Shown: positions 1-11,285 of the stretch, piece after piece
How the letters are laid out: every line of letters begins with the position of its first letter
How positions within the stretch are numbered: the first letter of the stretch is position 1
Assembly: GCA_963575745.1 (NCBI GenBank)
Contig: CAUYUJ010015024.1
Span: forward strand, 284,501 to 348,500
DNA length: 64,000 nucleotides
Reading direction: 5' to 3'
From: Prorocentrum cordatum
Lineage: Eukaryota > Sar > Dinophyceae > Prorocentrales > Prorocentraceae
Made by a program: the position numbers and the translations under genes
Notes under the pieces: model-generated
The model's database searches: none
Seen by the model: only the letters and a program-made list of their open reading frames with translations
Told to the model about the DNA's origin: nothing

Positions 1-480
1 CGTCCCGCGTTCCTCTTGCCCCCTCCCGTCCTCCACCCCCCCTCTTGAGTCTCCGCCTCATCCTCGTCATCTACCCTCCTCGTTCAACCCCTCCTCCTCC
101 CTCCTCGTTACCCCCCTCCATCCCCCTGTCCTTGTCTCCCTCGCCCTGTGCCGCAGAGTGGCGGAAGGTGCGCACAATGGCGGAGGAGAGACGCGTTCCT
201 TCCCCCCGCTGCCGTCCGCTCCGCTCCGCAGGCGAGCCATCGTCAGTGGTGGGTGGGTGGGGTGGGATGGGGTGGGGTGGGGGGGGGCGCGACACGACGG
301 AGGAGAGGCGCGTCCTTTCCCTCCGACCGTCCACCCTTCCTCTCGCTCATCTCCCTCACTCTCTCTCAATCTCTCTATCTCTATCGCTCTATACATACAT
401 ATATACTACAACCACGCGCGCGCGTCGCGCGCGCTCAGGTTCCAGCGAGCCCCAGTTGTAAACTAAAGTGTTCGGCATCG
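1..480. other. Pyrimidine-rich low-complexity flank, no gene
   Basis: The plus strand is rich in CTCC and CTCT runs, with a G-run near 270-290, TCTC/TATC repeats near 355-395 and alternating CG near 415-435. The open frames here are proline/serine or arginine/glycine low-complexity and overlap in several frames, which is what biased composition gives. I see no gene. Confidence 0.6.
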
Positions 481-1200
481 GAGGACATTGATTGTCACAA
501 GGATCGTGCACCTCAGGGGGCTCCACCTGCGGCCCATCAGACAGGCTTGGGTCCCCAAGCCCATGCGGGCACACCCTTCACAGGCATCGCATCCCACAGG
601 GAGACCCACGTAATTCCATCCCCAGAAACGAGGTTCGCACAGTGGCACGCCCCTCACGAGGACCGCGCACCGCAACTAAATGCATCTGCGGCACCAGAGG
701 GGAGCTTCATAACATCGGCCCACTCACTTCGGCGCACCTCTCATTCGGATCGTGGCCCGCAAGGACATCCACGGACGGTCCCAAAGACAAGGTCCGCATC
801 CCGACGTCCCGCCTAGTTCGGCACACCTCGCACACGGATCGTGATCGTGGCCCACAGGGATCTCCACCCACGGCCCCCGAAACAAGGTTCGCACTGCGCC
901 CCCCCCGGCCATGGCGGTACACCCCGTCACATGGATCATGCCCACAATGAGCACCACCGAATTAAAGGCCCGGAAGGTTCGAACAACGCCCCCCCCCCCG
1001 CCCATGTCGGCACACCTGTCACGCGAATCATGCTCCAGAACGGGCATCTTTGCATGGCGCCCCTGCGCCCATTTCGGAACATGCTTGGCACAGGGCGTGC
1101 CCGGAGGAGGTCCACCTGCGGCCTCAATGGGCGTGTTCGCGCGACCCTTCACGCGGATCGTGCCCCACAAGGAGGTCAGCGCACCCGTGCACGCGTGCCC
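480..1200 (-). repeat. Diverged minisatellite, same family as the 51.4-53.65 kb array
   Basis: About seven degenerate units recur roughly every 90-140 bp, each recognisable by a GGATCGTGGCCCACAGGG-like core (near 503, 748, 836, 932, 1023 and 1150), then CTCCACC and AAGGTTCGCAC. Reverse-complementing the 89-bp unit at 51.4-53.65 kb gives the same order of blocks: CCTCACACG, CGTGGCCCC, GGAGCTCC, AAGGTCC, GTCCGCATGCGTCCCC and ATGTCGG. I infer an old, decayed array of the same family in opposite orientation. Open frames through it are by-products. Confidence 0.6.
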
Positions 1201-1209
1201 CGCGGCAGC

Positions 1210-1800
1210 CATCTTTCCGCATTGCCCCAGCCTCTTTGGCTGTCTTAAAGCGTTCCTGGCCCGTCGGACGCTGTCGGAAGTCGTTTTTGAAGCCTGTCTT
1301 CGCCGTCTTCGAGCCCGCTTGGAGCGTTGCGTGGCTGTCTCGGAGGCAATCTCAGGCGTGTTTAGTCCTCTTGGGCCGTCTTGGGGCCCTCCTGGGACTG
1401 TCTTTGGGGCTTCTTGGGCCGTCACGGGGCTATCGTGGAGGCCGTTTGTGTGCTCTGGGAGCGATCTTGGGAGTCTTTTGGGCCATCTGGACCGTCAGCA
1501 GACCGAGAACAAAAAATGCATAAATCTTCAAAAACCAACGGGCAATCGATGAATTTTGCTTCTTCGGGATTTCCCAACGGATGTCCTGGAGGTGTCTTGG
1601 CCGCCTCGGAGGCGATTTGGAATCATCTTGACCCCATATTGGGCCGTGTAGGTTGCATCTTGGGGCCATCGTGAGCTCTCTTGAGGCCATCTTAGCCTTC
1701 TTGCAAGCTTTTCTGAAACCATCATGGGCCATCTTGGCCGTGTTGGAAGCCATCGAGGCCGTTTTGGACCTGGAACAGGGGGTCCTGGAGCCCCGGTCCC
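1210..1800. repeat. Degenerate GGCCATCTTGGG-type repeats
   Basis: Short blocks resembling TTGGGCCATCTTGGGGCC recur every 15-40 bp with much variation. The same style appears at 2140-2790, 39240-39330 (other strand) and 43250-43520. It is a dispersed low-order repeat with no gene. Confidence 0.55.
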
Positions 1801-1849
1801 GCCATAGAGAACTGAGGCCGGCCCCCCCGGGAACCGGGAATTCCGGTGT

Positions 1850-1852
<3 letters not shown>

Positions 1853-1900
<48 letters not shown>

Positions 1901-1901
1901 A
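1853..1901. repeat. (TA)n(TG)n microsatellite
   Basis: A run of alternating AT to about 1882 is followed by GT repeats to about 1900. Confidence 0.95.
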
Positions 1902-2140
1902 TACATAAAAATAAACATTTACATATACAAGACTGCAGTGGCGCTTCGCGCCATGCACCTTGGTCCTTGCAGATTGGTATGCACTCGGAAATGGCATGAA
2001 GGTCAAGCGGACAATTTAGCGACAACTCCTTGCTGCCTTTTCTGGCATTGCCATTATAATAATGTTGTTCGTTATCCTTCCTCCATGCTAGCTGTTCCTC
2101 ATTCTCGCCATACCCTGGGCATTATCCTCATCTTCCTCAG
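1902..2140. other. Unassigned spacer
   Basis: Mixed-composition sequence between a microsatellite and degenerate repeats. Nothing recognisable. Confidence 0.5.
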
Positions 2141-2790
2141 CTCTTTTTGCGGGGTTCCTCCTTGGAAAGCCTCTGGGGGCCTCACCAAAGTTCTCAAGCT
2201 TTCTGAAAGCTTCCTGGAGGCCTCCTGGGCGTGTTCTGGGGGCCTCTGGGGCTTCCTAAGGCCAACCTGCCTCTAACCGCGGTCTCTCTGAACGCCCCGG
2301 TCCCGATTTGGAATGCTTCGGAGGGTGTCCTGGGGCCATCTTGGGCCGCCATGCAGCTCTTTTAAGGCAATGTTGGACCCCAGTTGAGCCGTTTTGGGGT
2401 TCTCTTGGACTGCCTGGAAACCCTTTCGGATGGTTGTGGGGCGATTTTGGGGCCTCTCAGGCGACTTCGGACGCCCAGAAGACTGCTGTCTTGGAGCGTC
2501 GGGAAGCCGAAAAGTGGAGAACCCCACATTCACCAAAATCCTATATGAAATAAAGTATGTGTCCCTCTTGGGGCCTTCTTGAGGGTGCTCTTGAAGGCCT
2601 CATGGTACGTTTTGGAACGATCTTTCGGGGTCTGACAGCTTCTTGGAGCGCTCTTGTGCTTTCTTGCGGTTCTCTGGGACGTTTTCGATAACCCCCCGGA
2701 TCGCCCGAGGTGTGCTGCGAAGGCGTGGCGAAACGCCCTGCGAGGCCATGGGGGCCGTTTCGAGGCTCGTCCGAAGGGCCCCAAAGCCCC
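2140..2790. repeat. Degenerate GGCC/CTTGGGG repeats
   Basis: Second stretch of the dispersed degenerate family seen at 1210-1800, with blocks such as TTGGGGCCTCT and GGGCCATCTTGGGCC. No coding signal. Confidence 0.5.
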
Positions 2791-2806
2791 ACATCCCGGG
2801 AGTCAG

Positions 2807-2831
2807 TTTTTTTTTTTTTTTTTTTTTTTTT

Positions 2832-2879
<48 letters not shown>
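2807..2879. repeat. T26C47 homopolymer pair
   Basis: Twenty-six T residues (2807-2832) run directly into forty-seven C residues (2833-2879). A CT-rich stretch without a gene follows to about 3090. Exact lengths of such runs are often unreliable in assemblies. Confidence 0.85.
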
Positions 2880-2880
<1 letters not shown>

Positions 2881-3093
2881 AACCCTCCTGCGTTGGGTGC
2901 TCGTTTTGAATAGAGCACTGCGGTCGCGTCTTCCCTTCTCCTCCTTCCCGTCCCTTTCCTCTCCTCCCTTCTCCTCCTCCTCCTCTTTTTTCTTGCATCC
3001 CCTCTCCTCTCTTCGCTCCTCCTCTTCTCTCTTGCTTCCCTCACCTCTCAACTTCGGTCCTCCTCTTCTCTCTTGCCTTTTACGTCGCCTGCC

Positions 3094-5585
3094 CCTCGCC
3101 ATCCCTGGGGAGCTGCGATCTGTGAAACTGGCGCCACTTTCGAGGGCTGCTGCGGGGTTCAGCGGAGTGACGTCCTACGGGGACTCAGATTTGACCTCGC
3201 CATTCCTGGGGGGCTGCGATCTGTGAAACTGGCGCCACGTTCGAGGCCTGCTGGGGGGACCAGCGGAGTGACGTTTTACGGGGACTCAGATTAGACATCG
3301 CCATCCCTGAAGGGCCGCGATCTGTGAAACTGTCGCCACTTTCGAGGCCTGCTGGGGGGCCCAGCACAGTGACGTCCTACGGGGACTCAGATTAGACCTC
3401 GCCATCCCTGGGGGGCTGCGATCTGTGAAGCTGTCGCCACTTTCGAGGTCTGCTGGGGGGGCCAGCGGAGCGCCGTCTTACGGGGACTCATACTAGACCT
3501 CGCCATCCCTGGGGGGCTGCGATCTGTGAAACCGTCGCCACTTTCGAGGGCTGCTGGGAGGCCCAGCACAGTGACGTCTTACGGGGACTCAGATTAGACC
3601 TCGCCATCGCTGGGGGGCTGCGATCCGTGAAACTGTCGCCACTTTCGAGGGCTGCTGGGGGGTTCAGCGGAGTGACGTCCTACGGGGACTCAGATTAGAC
3701 CTCGCCATTCCTGGGGGGCTGCGATCTGCGAAGCTTTCGCCACTTTCGAGGTCTGCTGGGGGGCCCAGCGGAGTGACGTCTTACGGGAACTCAGATTAAA
3801 CCTCGCCACCCCTGGGGGGCTGCGATCTGTGAAACTGTGGCCACTTTCGACGGCTGCTGGGGGGCCCAGCACAGTGACGTCCTGCGGGGACTCAGATTAG
3901 ACCTTGCCATTCCTGGGGGGCTGCGATCTGCGAAACTGGCGCCACTTTCGAAGTCTGCTGGGGGGCCCAGCGGAGCGACGTCTTACGGGGACTCAGATTA
4001 GACCTCGCCATCCCTGGGGGGCTGCGATCTGCGAAACTGTCGCCACTTTCGCGGCCTGCTGGGGGGCCCAGCACAGTGACGTCTTACGCTGACTCAAATT
4101 AGACCTCGCCATCCCTGGGGGGCTGCGATCTGTGAAACCGTCGCCACTTTCGAACGCTGCTGGGGGGCCCAGCACAGTGGGTACCCACGGCGGACTCAAA
4201 TGGGACCTCGCCATCCCTGGGGGGCTGCGATCTGCGAAACTGTCACCACTTTCGGGGCCTGCTGGGGGGGCCCAGCACAGTCTGCACCCGCGGCGGATTC
4301 AAATGTGACCTCGCCATCCCTGGGGGGCTGCTATCACTTTCGAGGCCTGCTGGGGGGCCCAGCACAGTCTGCACCCGCGGCGGACTCAAATGAGACCTCG
4401 CCATCCCTGGGGGGCTGCGTTCTGCGAAACTGTCGCCACTTTCGATGCCTGCTGGGGGGCCCAGCACAGTCTGCACCCGCGGCGGACTCAAATGTGACCT
4501 CGCCAGCCCTGGGGGGCTGCGATCTGCGAAACTGCCACCACTTTCGAGGCCTGCTGGGGGGCCCAGCACGGTCTGCACCCGCGGCGGATTCAAATGAGAC
4601 CTCGCCATCCCTGGGGGGCTGCGATCTGCGAAACTGTCGCCACTTTCGAGGGCTGCTGGGGGGCCCAGCACAGTGGGTACCCACACCGGACTCAAATGGG
4701 ACCTCGCCACCCCAGCACAGTCTGCACCCGCGGCGGACTCAAATGGGACCTCGCCATCCCTGGGGGGCTGCGATCTGTGAAACTGTCGCCACTTTCGAAG
4801 CCTGCTGGGGGGCCCAGCACAGTGCTGACCTCGCCACACAGGCGTTGCAACTTGTCGCCACTTTCGATGCTGGGGGGCCCAGCACAGTGCACTCAAATGG
4901 GACCTCGCCATCCCTGGGGGGCTGCGATCTGCGAAACTGTCGCCACTTTCGAGGGCTGCTGGGGGGCCCAGCACAGTGGGTACCCACGGCGGACTCAAAT
5001 GTGACCTCGCCAGCCCTGGAGGGCTGCGATCTGCGAAACTGTCACCACTTTCGAGGCCTGCTGGGGGGCCCAGCACGGTCTGCACCCGCGGCGGATTCAA
5101 ATGGGACCTCGCCATCCCTGGGGGGCTGCGATCTGTGAAACTGTTGCCACTTTCGAAGCCTTCTGGGGGGCCCAGCACAGTGGGTACCCACGGCGGACTC
5201 AAATGGGACCTCGCCCTCCCTGGGGGGGCTGCGATCTGCAAACTGTCGCCGCGTTCGAGGCCTGCTGGGGGGCCCAGCACAGTGGGTACCCACGGCGGAC
5301 TCAAATGGGACCTCGCCATCCCTGGGGGGGCTGCGATCTGTGAAACTGTCGCCACTTTCGCGGCCTGCTGGGGGGCCCAGCACAGTCTGCACCCACGGCG
5401 GATTCAAATGAGACCTCGCCATCCCTGGGGGGCTGCGATCTGTGAAACTGTCGCCACTTTCGCGGCCTGCTGGGGGGCCCAGCACAGTGATGCCACACGC
5501 AAATTCAAATTAGACCTCGCCATCCCTGGGGGGGTGCGATCTGTGAAACTGTCGCCACTTTCGAAGCTTGCTGGCTGGGCCCAAC
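3094..5585. repeat. Tandem array, 101/102-bp unit
   Basis: About 24-25 units each start CCTCGCCATCCCTGGGG. Unit starts at 3094, 3195, 3296, 3397, 3498, 3599 and 3700 give an exact 101-bp period. From about 4100 the period is mostly 102-103 bp, and the linker changes from GACGTCTTACGGGGACTCAG to GGTACCCACGGCGGACTC or CTGCACCCGCGGCGGA. Some units are shortened (4700-4900). The long frames on both strands in the second half exist because 102 is a multiple of three. I regard them as non-coding satellite. Confidence 0.95.
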
Positions 5586-5870
5586 ACAGTGAGCCCCCCC
5601 AAGTAGCTTACACATCAAGTTGATTGTCCGTACAAGTTTCGGCCAACTCCTCGTTTCCATTGATGCAAATGGGTTGGGTACGTCACATGGTATTTTTTAA
5701 TGGGGGGGGGGGAGAGGAGGGGGGGGGCAGGTTTCCCCCCCGCCCGGGCTTGAAACAAATATAAGAAGAGGATTGTATATATATATATATGGGTCCATAC
5801 ATATATATATAATTATATATACATATATATATATATATATATACATACATACATTACATTTGTATATATA
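5586..5870. other. Spacer with G/C runs and (AT)n
   Basis: Holds G-runs near 5702-5728, a C-run and long AT alternations between about 5776 and 5875. No gene. Confidence 0.7.
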
Positions 5871-5962
5871 TATACAGTGGTAGAGACGCATCACTAGGCG
5901 CATACTCGCCTGGTAAGTAATCCAAGGGTTCGCGCGCAAAGCGCAACGAAACTCCTCGCTGC
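5870..5962 (+). repeat. tRNA-like fragment, possible SINE
   Basis: The segment holds AGTGGTAGAG, similar to a tRNA D-arm, then GGCGCATACTCGCC, which can fold as an anticodon-like stem, then GGGTTCGCGCGC, similar to a pol III B box. No acceptor stem can be paired. It could be a decayed tRNA-derived SINE or coincidence. Confidence 0.2.
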
Positions 5963-6015
5963 CCCTGGCCCTGGAGCGAAAAGAGTGAACAACAAGACAT
6001 GGCATTGATATTTTC

Positions 6016-6079
6016 CTACGGAGACGCATCAGCCTGGCGCCCACTTATCTCGTCGATTGCCCACCGGCGCGCGCGCAAG

Positions 6080-6123
<44 letters not shown>

Positions 6124-6600
6124 ATCCTGAGTACGAAGCGCACATGGGCACATAGCCACTATCGCGCGGCATGGCAATACTTGCTGACTGCGACCCGCCA
6201 CGCCGCGGCAGAAGACACGGTTTCCTGCCGAAGCGCTGGAAGGGCCTCCACACCCCCAGCTGCTTCGCAGGCGCGCCGGTAAACTTCCTGGGGCCACGTT
6301 GCTCGCGGTCGCCCCCTCTTTCTCTGAGCGGGACGGGGGGGGGGGGGAGGGCTGGGGCGCGGCGCAACGCGCAGCGTCGCCACCTGGCTTTCTGGCGATA
6401 TGACCAAGCAAAAGAAGCTGTCTACAGAGGAGCACGCTGCTAAGCGGGCGGGCGCCGGCCCGTCGAAGCACGGCGTCGTTCGAGACTCTGCTGATGCATG
6501 GACGGGGAATGCGCAACAACTTGCGCAGACATCGCCCCTGGAACGCGCCCAAACGACACAGCTCGTGCTTATTAAGATACGAAGTATGCGGACAGTACAA
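6016..6600 (-). pseudogene. LINE C-terminal region after RT
   Basis: The 194-codon frame begins with CRLGAFQGRCLRKLLRIP, ISRVSNDAVLRRAGARPLS and RQLLLLGHIARKP, blocks I recognise as typical of the region downstream of RT in LINE proteins of this kind. The frame then degenerates through a proline-rich stretch and into LLACLLACLLAC, the translation of the CTTG tract. Only about the first 80 codons are likely original protein. Confidence 0.6.
6079..6123. repeat. (CAAG)n / (CTTG)n microsatellite at LINE 3' side
   Basis: About ten CAAG units lie just inside the 3' limit of the LINE on the minus strand. A simple-repeat 3' tail is usual for many LINEs. Confidence 0.9.
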
Positions 6601-6857
6601 CAGCTTACTTAAGACGCAAGAGTCAAACGTCTGAATATCTTATGTGGCTTGAGTGGAATGGCTCCACGCCCTGGCTACTCTGTCAAATTCTGCCCCTGCA
6701 GCTCCTAGACGGCGCGACAGCTCTGAACCTAGTTTGCCGTCTTCGCTAATTAAACTACCTCACTTCACAATGCTTCTTTTCCGTGGGATCGGGGCGCCGT
6801 CCGGCAGGAGAATGCGCGCGTCGGCCCCTGCAGCCAAAGCTTCTAAACTTGCGCCGA

Positions 6858-8184
6858 TTAAGCTGTAAACCGTACTGCTGCCCCAAACGTTGCGCGGCAT
6901 GCATGTGCGCCTCGGCTGATGCGCCAATGGGTGGCTAGCAAAAGTGCGTCGTCTGCGGGTGCAAGTTCATTCGCATGCATGCTCTTATTCAGATACGGAT
7001 CGGCCTCTCTTTTTGCATCGCGCGACAAAGTGGCCATCAATATTGCGAACAAGAATGGAAAGAGCGGACGTCCCTGACCGACGCCGAATGCTCGCGGATG
7101 CTCTACCGATGTTTTTTCCGGCGTCGCGGACAGAAAAGGCACGACCTGCGCATGCGGCACGCGCAACTGGTATGAAGTGGCTGGGGGCACCGAACCGCTC
7201 CAATGAAAGACGCGACGCATCGGGCGAAACGCTGTCACATGCCTTCGCCCAGTCCAAAGCCAGCAAGACTAGGCGCCCGCTTTTCGCTGCGCATGTGCGT
7301 TCAAGCAAGCGCCGAACGAGGGGGGTCGCTTCCGCTGCCCCGCGCTTGCGCTTGAAGCCGAACTGGGTGCTCCAAACTCTCTGCTCAGCACCGGCTGCTT
7401 CCAGACGGCTCAGAAGAATTGTAGAGAACATCTTATATCCAATCGACAACAAACTTACTGGGCGATAGTGTTCACAGTTTGCAACGTCGCCCTTTTTGAA
7501 GATAGCCGCGACGAGCGCCTTGCGCCAGGCGTCAGGGACAACGCGTTCGCCCCGGCACTTGTTGCGCAGCGACACGGCCCACCTGCAGGCAGGGGCCCCT
7601 GGAGTGCAAATCGGTTTCCAAAACTCGCCTGGAACTCCGTCTGCGCCGGCGGCCTTTCCCCTCTTCAGTTCGACAGCCGCTGCCAACGCCTCGTCCTCGG
7701 AGATGGGATCACACGACACAGGTAAAGTAGGGCCCAAGCTGCCTGTGCAATCGGCGGCCCAAGTCGGCCGGACAGCCCATTGGACTTGGGCGAAATACTG
7801 TGCCATGGCGTCGGCGCGCTGGTCCGAGTCCACGATCGCTCCGCTGGCGAGCCGGCCTTGCTTCGAGGCTGCGTCTTTCCGAAGCTGCCGGATCGGCGCC
7901 CACTCCCCCGTGGCGAGGCTGGTCTCCAACCGCTGCGACCTATCTGACTTCACAGATGCCTGGACCTGCCTGGCGAGCTCGCACTCCTCTTCATGCGACC
8001 TTTGCTCACGAGCGGCGTTGCGCTTCTCGATGAGCGCATGAGTGCCCGACGAGATACAAGGCCTCCTGGGCAGCAGCTTCGCGTCAGGGATCACGCGGTC
8101 CGCGGCGAAACAGAATGCCTGCGTCATCCGTTCGTTCAAAGACTGGGCGGACTCGACCGCGGCATCGTCGCTCTCCGAGCCCAT
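6858..8184 (-). pseudogene. LINE reverse transcriptase, frameshifted
   Basis: The first frame (6985-8184, 399 codons) holds the RT fingers, with KKGDVANCEHYRPVSLLS and STQFGFKRKRG. It also holds motif A as LLALDWAKACD with both aspartates. The frame then shifts near 7200-7240 into a second one (6858-7238) with motif B GVGQGRPLFPFLF and motif C ADDALLLA, where both catalytic aspartates are kept. RT of this type copies element RNA at the nicked target. The catalytic residues survive but the frame does not, so this is a recent-looking pseudogene. Confidence 0.85.
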
Positions 8185-8389
8185 CTGCTCGCAAAAGGCT
8201 TCGGCAAATGATTTCGCAGTGCCCGGGTCCCGCAGAACAGAAAATATATTTCCGTTTCTTGTCAGCCCTCGGCTTTGTCCGGGGGATGTCGATCAGGGCG
8301 CGGGCCTGCACAAGGAATTGGTGCGATGCCAACGCTGCGGCGCGGTCGCTCCAAACACGTTGCACCGAACCTTTCCACTCTGAGCTGAT

Positions 8390-9323
8390 GAAAAATAAAT
8401 CTAGTTGGCCGAAATGTTGCTCTGCGGGGCGGGTCTGCCGGAGATGAGCCGATGTCATAATAAATGATCAGTCTCTCCGCCGGCTCGTCGAAGAGCGTGT
8501 TTGCAACAGTCAGGCCCCGAGAAGAAATAGCTCGACCAGGAAAGAACCGTTCGAAGATGGGTTGTGCTGCGCACGAGGGTTGCCGAATATGCGTGCGCCC
8601 AAAACTTCTTCCTCCCCAGGGCGCTGTACGTGAAGCCTCGCGCTGAAATCGCCACATACCAAAACAGGCCCATGAGAAGATAACGACCCAAGACATGTGT
8701 TCAGCTGTTGCAAGAACGCCTGCCTCTCCGTTGGCGGTTTCCCGCCATGAGGGGCGCAAGCGCTGCGCAAAACAATCTTGCCACCAACAACTCTCAACTT
8801 CAGAGAAGCCATTCTCGAAGAGGCCTGCCGGAAACCGATGACGCTTCGGCGCAATCTGGGTGATATCAGAAATCCCACGCCTGCCGTCTCGTTAACGTCG
8901 TCGGCGGACGCCCCCGAGAAGGTCAGAAGGAAACCCTCCTCGGTGACCGTGTACTCCGATTTCGATGTGTGTGTGTCTCCTGGAGGCAAAGTAAGTCTAT
9001 CCCGCATGATGTCGTATGCACCTGGAGCTCGACAAGATCGGCCTCAGTAGAGCCCTCCACGTTCCACGTCCCAAGTTGCAGAGAGACGCCGGCAACTGAG
9101 AGCCGCCCTCCTCGGAAAAAAAATCTGCCTCGATGTTGACGTTCACTTTCGGCCTGGGCGCGTCCGCAATACCTTCGCCAGCGGGCGGTGCGCCAGAGCC
9201 CATGCAGCGTTGAATCAAACGATGTGGGTTTATACATGCAGTAGCGCCGACTGCGGGTGAAACTGTGGGTGAAACTATGCTCATGTGCGGTCTCCTATTG
9301 GGGTGGTTTCCCCTTGTAGCCAC
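8390..9323 (-). pseudogene. LINE endonuclease (EEP fold), frameshifted
   Basis: Three overlapping frames together give an apurinic-type endonuclease of the endonuclease/exonuclease/phosphatase family, which nicks target DNA to prime reverse transcription. Visible blocks are LGTWNVEGS and LLCLQETH (8923-9237 frame), then ACAPHGGKPPTERQAF and GPVLVCGDFSARL (8510-9007 frame), then TVANTLFDEPAER (8262-8759 frame). GDFSARL stands where GDFNA is usual. The start is probably the MSIVSPTVSP segment near 9284. At least two frameshifts make it non-functional as it stands. Confidence 0.7.
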
Positions 9324-9600
9324 CTTTCGCCTGCCCCTTCATGCCCGCCATCGCGCGGGAGACGATGTCCGTGCTCCTCTTGGCCAGGTCTTTGATCTTC
9401 GGATGCTCGTGGAGCGCAGCCCACGTGGCCCACTCCCCCTGCCACTCGTAGTGCACCTTGTCAGTCAGGACGTTCGCCGTCAGCGCGTGCTCTCCGCCCA
9501 CCGTGACTACGTAACCCCTGGACGGCGTCTTGAGGGTGTCGAGACCGTCTGGGGCCGCCGGGATTGCTTTCTGAGGGCTCCCCGGAGCGATTTTAGGCCT
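9295..9600 (-). pseudogene. C-terminal fragment of upstream LINE ORF
   Basis: The open frame reads in from about 9600 without a clear ATG and ends GGYKGKPPQ. It contains VHYEWQGEWATWAALHEH and a lysine/glycine-rich tail. Its place just before the endonuclease frame suggests an ORF1 or Gag-like remnant, but I do not recognise a named domain. Counted as 5'-truncated. Confidence 0.4.
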
Positions 9601-9639
9601 ACCAATGGCGCGCCCGGGCCCCCGGACCCGGCCCCCCGC

Positions 9640-11084
9640 TATACGTATATAAGCACACGTATCTCTACCTCTAGATTTATGTCTCTCTCTCTCTCACACT
9701 GTATCTATATGTCCATCTCTCCACCCAATAGTTACCCTTCTCTCTTCCTCACTCCCTCTATCCCTCTCCATATCATACCTACTCTCTCCTTATCCCTCTC
9801 CTCCTCCTCCTCCTCCTCTTCCCCTCCGCCTCCTCCTCCTCCTCCTCAGCCTCTTCCTCCTCCTCAGCCCATAATCACCCCGCCCCGAGCTGCGCCTGTG
9901 CAACGCGTTCAAGGAGCAACCAGGCTTCTCCGACGGCCCCTTGTCGGCGGGGGAAGGGGTCGGTCGGCGAGGACGGGGAGGGATGAGGGAGGAGAGGGGA
10001 CTTGATAGATGGATGGAGGAGGGATGAGGACACGGGGATACTGGATGAGGGAAGAAGGGAGGTAGGCAAGAGGACGAGCGAGGACAACGAATGCAGAGGC
10101 AATTACTTTGAGGGATGAGGGAGGGAGGGCGGAGGCGGGATGGATTGGTCGAGGGGAAAGGATGCAGAAGAGAGGTTACTTTATGGATGTAGGAGGGGTG
10201 GAGGACGGATGCAGCGATGGTTGAGGAGTGCGCAGACAGAGATGAGGGATGAGTAAGCGATAGGAGGTAGCAGACATGAGCGGTGTGGGGGGAATAGAAG
10301 AGGGAGCGAGAAGAAATAAGTGTGACGGAAAGTGGATATAAGAGGAAGGACGCGGTGGGCCGAGACGAGAGAAATGAGTGGAGGGATACGAGATACGTAC
10401 GGATAGGATGAAGCATTGAGAATGCAGCAGGGAGGGATGGCACCGACGGAATGAAGTGTTGTAGGGGAAAGATAGCGAGAGGATGGAGGCTTCCCGCTTC
10501 TGCTTCTTATTCCTCCTCATGCTCCTCACCATCATTACATTGATGTTTCGCCTCCAGCTTCAATCCCCCTTCCCCACCTCCCCCATGTTCCTCCACCCTT
10601 CTCTTTCTGCCGCTCCCCCTTTTTCCTTTTCACGCAAGCCTCGAGTCGGGGATCGACGGCAGAATTGATGTACCTCAGAATTAAGTTGTCTCGTCGAATC
10701 TATGGAACGTGAGTAGAACATGTATAGATCTACGCGCATTCCGCGTATTTGTGTTGATGATTCGACGTGCAAATCAGATTTGGTCTAAATCAAGGGTGCC
10801 TCAGAGCATCGGTGGGTCCCGAACCCTGGGGCAAGATCTTCATCCTTGCCCAAGGGCCATGCTACTGCTATGTACGGCAATGCTGGGGCAGTCCTACGCC
10901 TTGCAAGCGGAGAACTGATATCGCACCCTGTGCAAAACTGAAGGCTGGACTGCCGGAAGACTTTGAACAGAGCGGGCAAGGTAGTGACAATTCACGGCGC
11001 ATCGCGCTCCCAAAGAGTCGGGATGCACCGACTAGGCGCCTGAGTCAAGCACCCGCCTGCGAAAAGCAACGTCCTCCTCGGCAG
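9640..11084. other. Spacer with CT/CTC microsatellites and a purine-rich stretch
   Basis: CTCT and CTCCTC runs lie at 9680-9870, and a degenerate purine-rich GGATGAGG region at about 9955-10490. Ordinary sequence follows to 11084. The open frames are serine/proline/leucine low-complexity. No gene is seen. Confidence 0.6.
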
Positions 11085-11089
11085 CATCC
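11085..11089. repeat. Target-site duplication, left copy (CATCC)
   Basis: CATCC abuts the outer edge of the left LTR and is repeated exactly at 29068-29072. Five base pairs is the usual copia-type target duplication. Confidence 0.9.
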
Positions 11090-11285
11090 CGTGTATGGGG
11101 TTGAAGTACAAGAGTACAGAACCCCTGATCCGTTGGTAGAGAGATGGAGGGATAGATGGATATCTTTCCCCCCCAGGCGATCAAGGTACGATCGCTCCAA
11201 CTCAGTACCTGAGCCCAAACGGCCAGGTGCGGGAGAGGTAAGGATAAGGAGTATATATGAGGGTATTACACGGGTTCCTTCCACA
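11090..11285 (-). repeat. 3' LTR (196 bp)
   Basis: On the element strand it begins TGTGGAAGGAACCCG and ends ACCCCATACACG. The last base is G where the 5' LTR has A, so the terminal CA is mutated to CG here. The six differences from the other LTR are all transitions. A TATATAT block lies near its element 5' end. Confidence 0.95.

Larger units (their letters stand above)
6016..9600 (-). mobile_element. Decayed non-LTR retrotransposon (LINE), apparently 5'-truncated
   Basis: Read on the minus strand from about 9600 down to 6016, this contains the end of an upstream ORF, an endonuclease, an RT and a C-terminal region in the normal LINE order, but in several frames. At least four or five frameshifts separate recognisable blocks. 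The 3' side runs into a CTTG tetranucleotide tract (about 6079-6123), the kind of simple-repeat tail many LINEs carry. Beyond about 9640 the DNA becomes CT-rich microsatellite, so the 5' part is missing or never arrived. It is unrelated in frame and sequence to the larger spliced-leader element at 29.4-38.2 kb. Confidence 0.8.

Noticed and set aside
2541-3102. Poly-Gly/Lys/Glu and poly-Pro/Phe ORFs
   Set aside because: Translations of T26C47 and the CT-rich flank.
4200-5355. Long ORFs on both strands (312 and 370 codons) through the tandem array
   Set aside because: They exist because the unit is 102 bp, a multiple of three. They are pure translations of the satellite on both strands.
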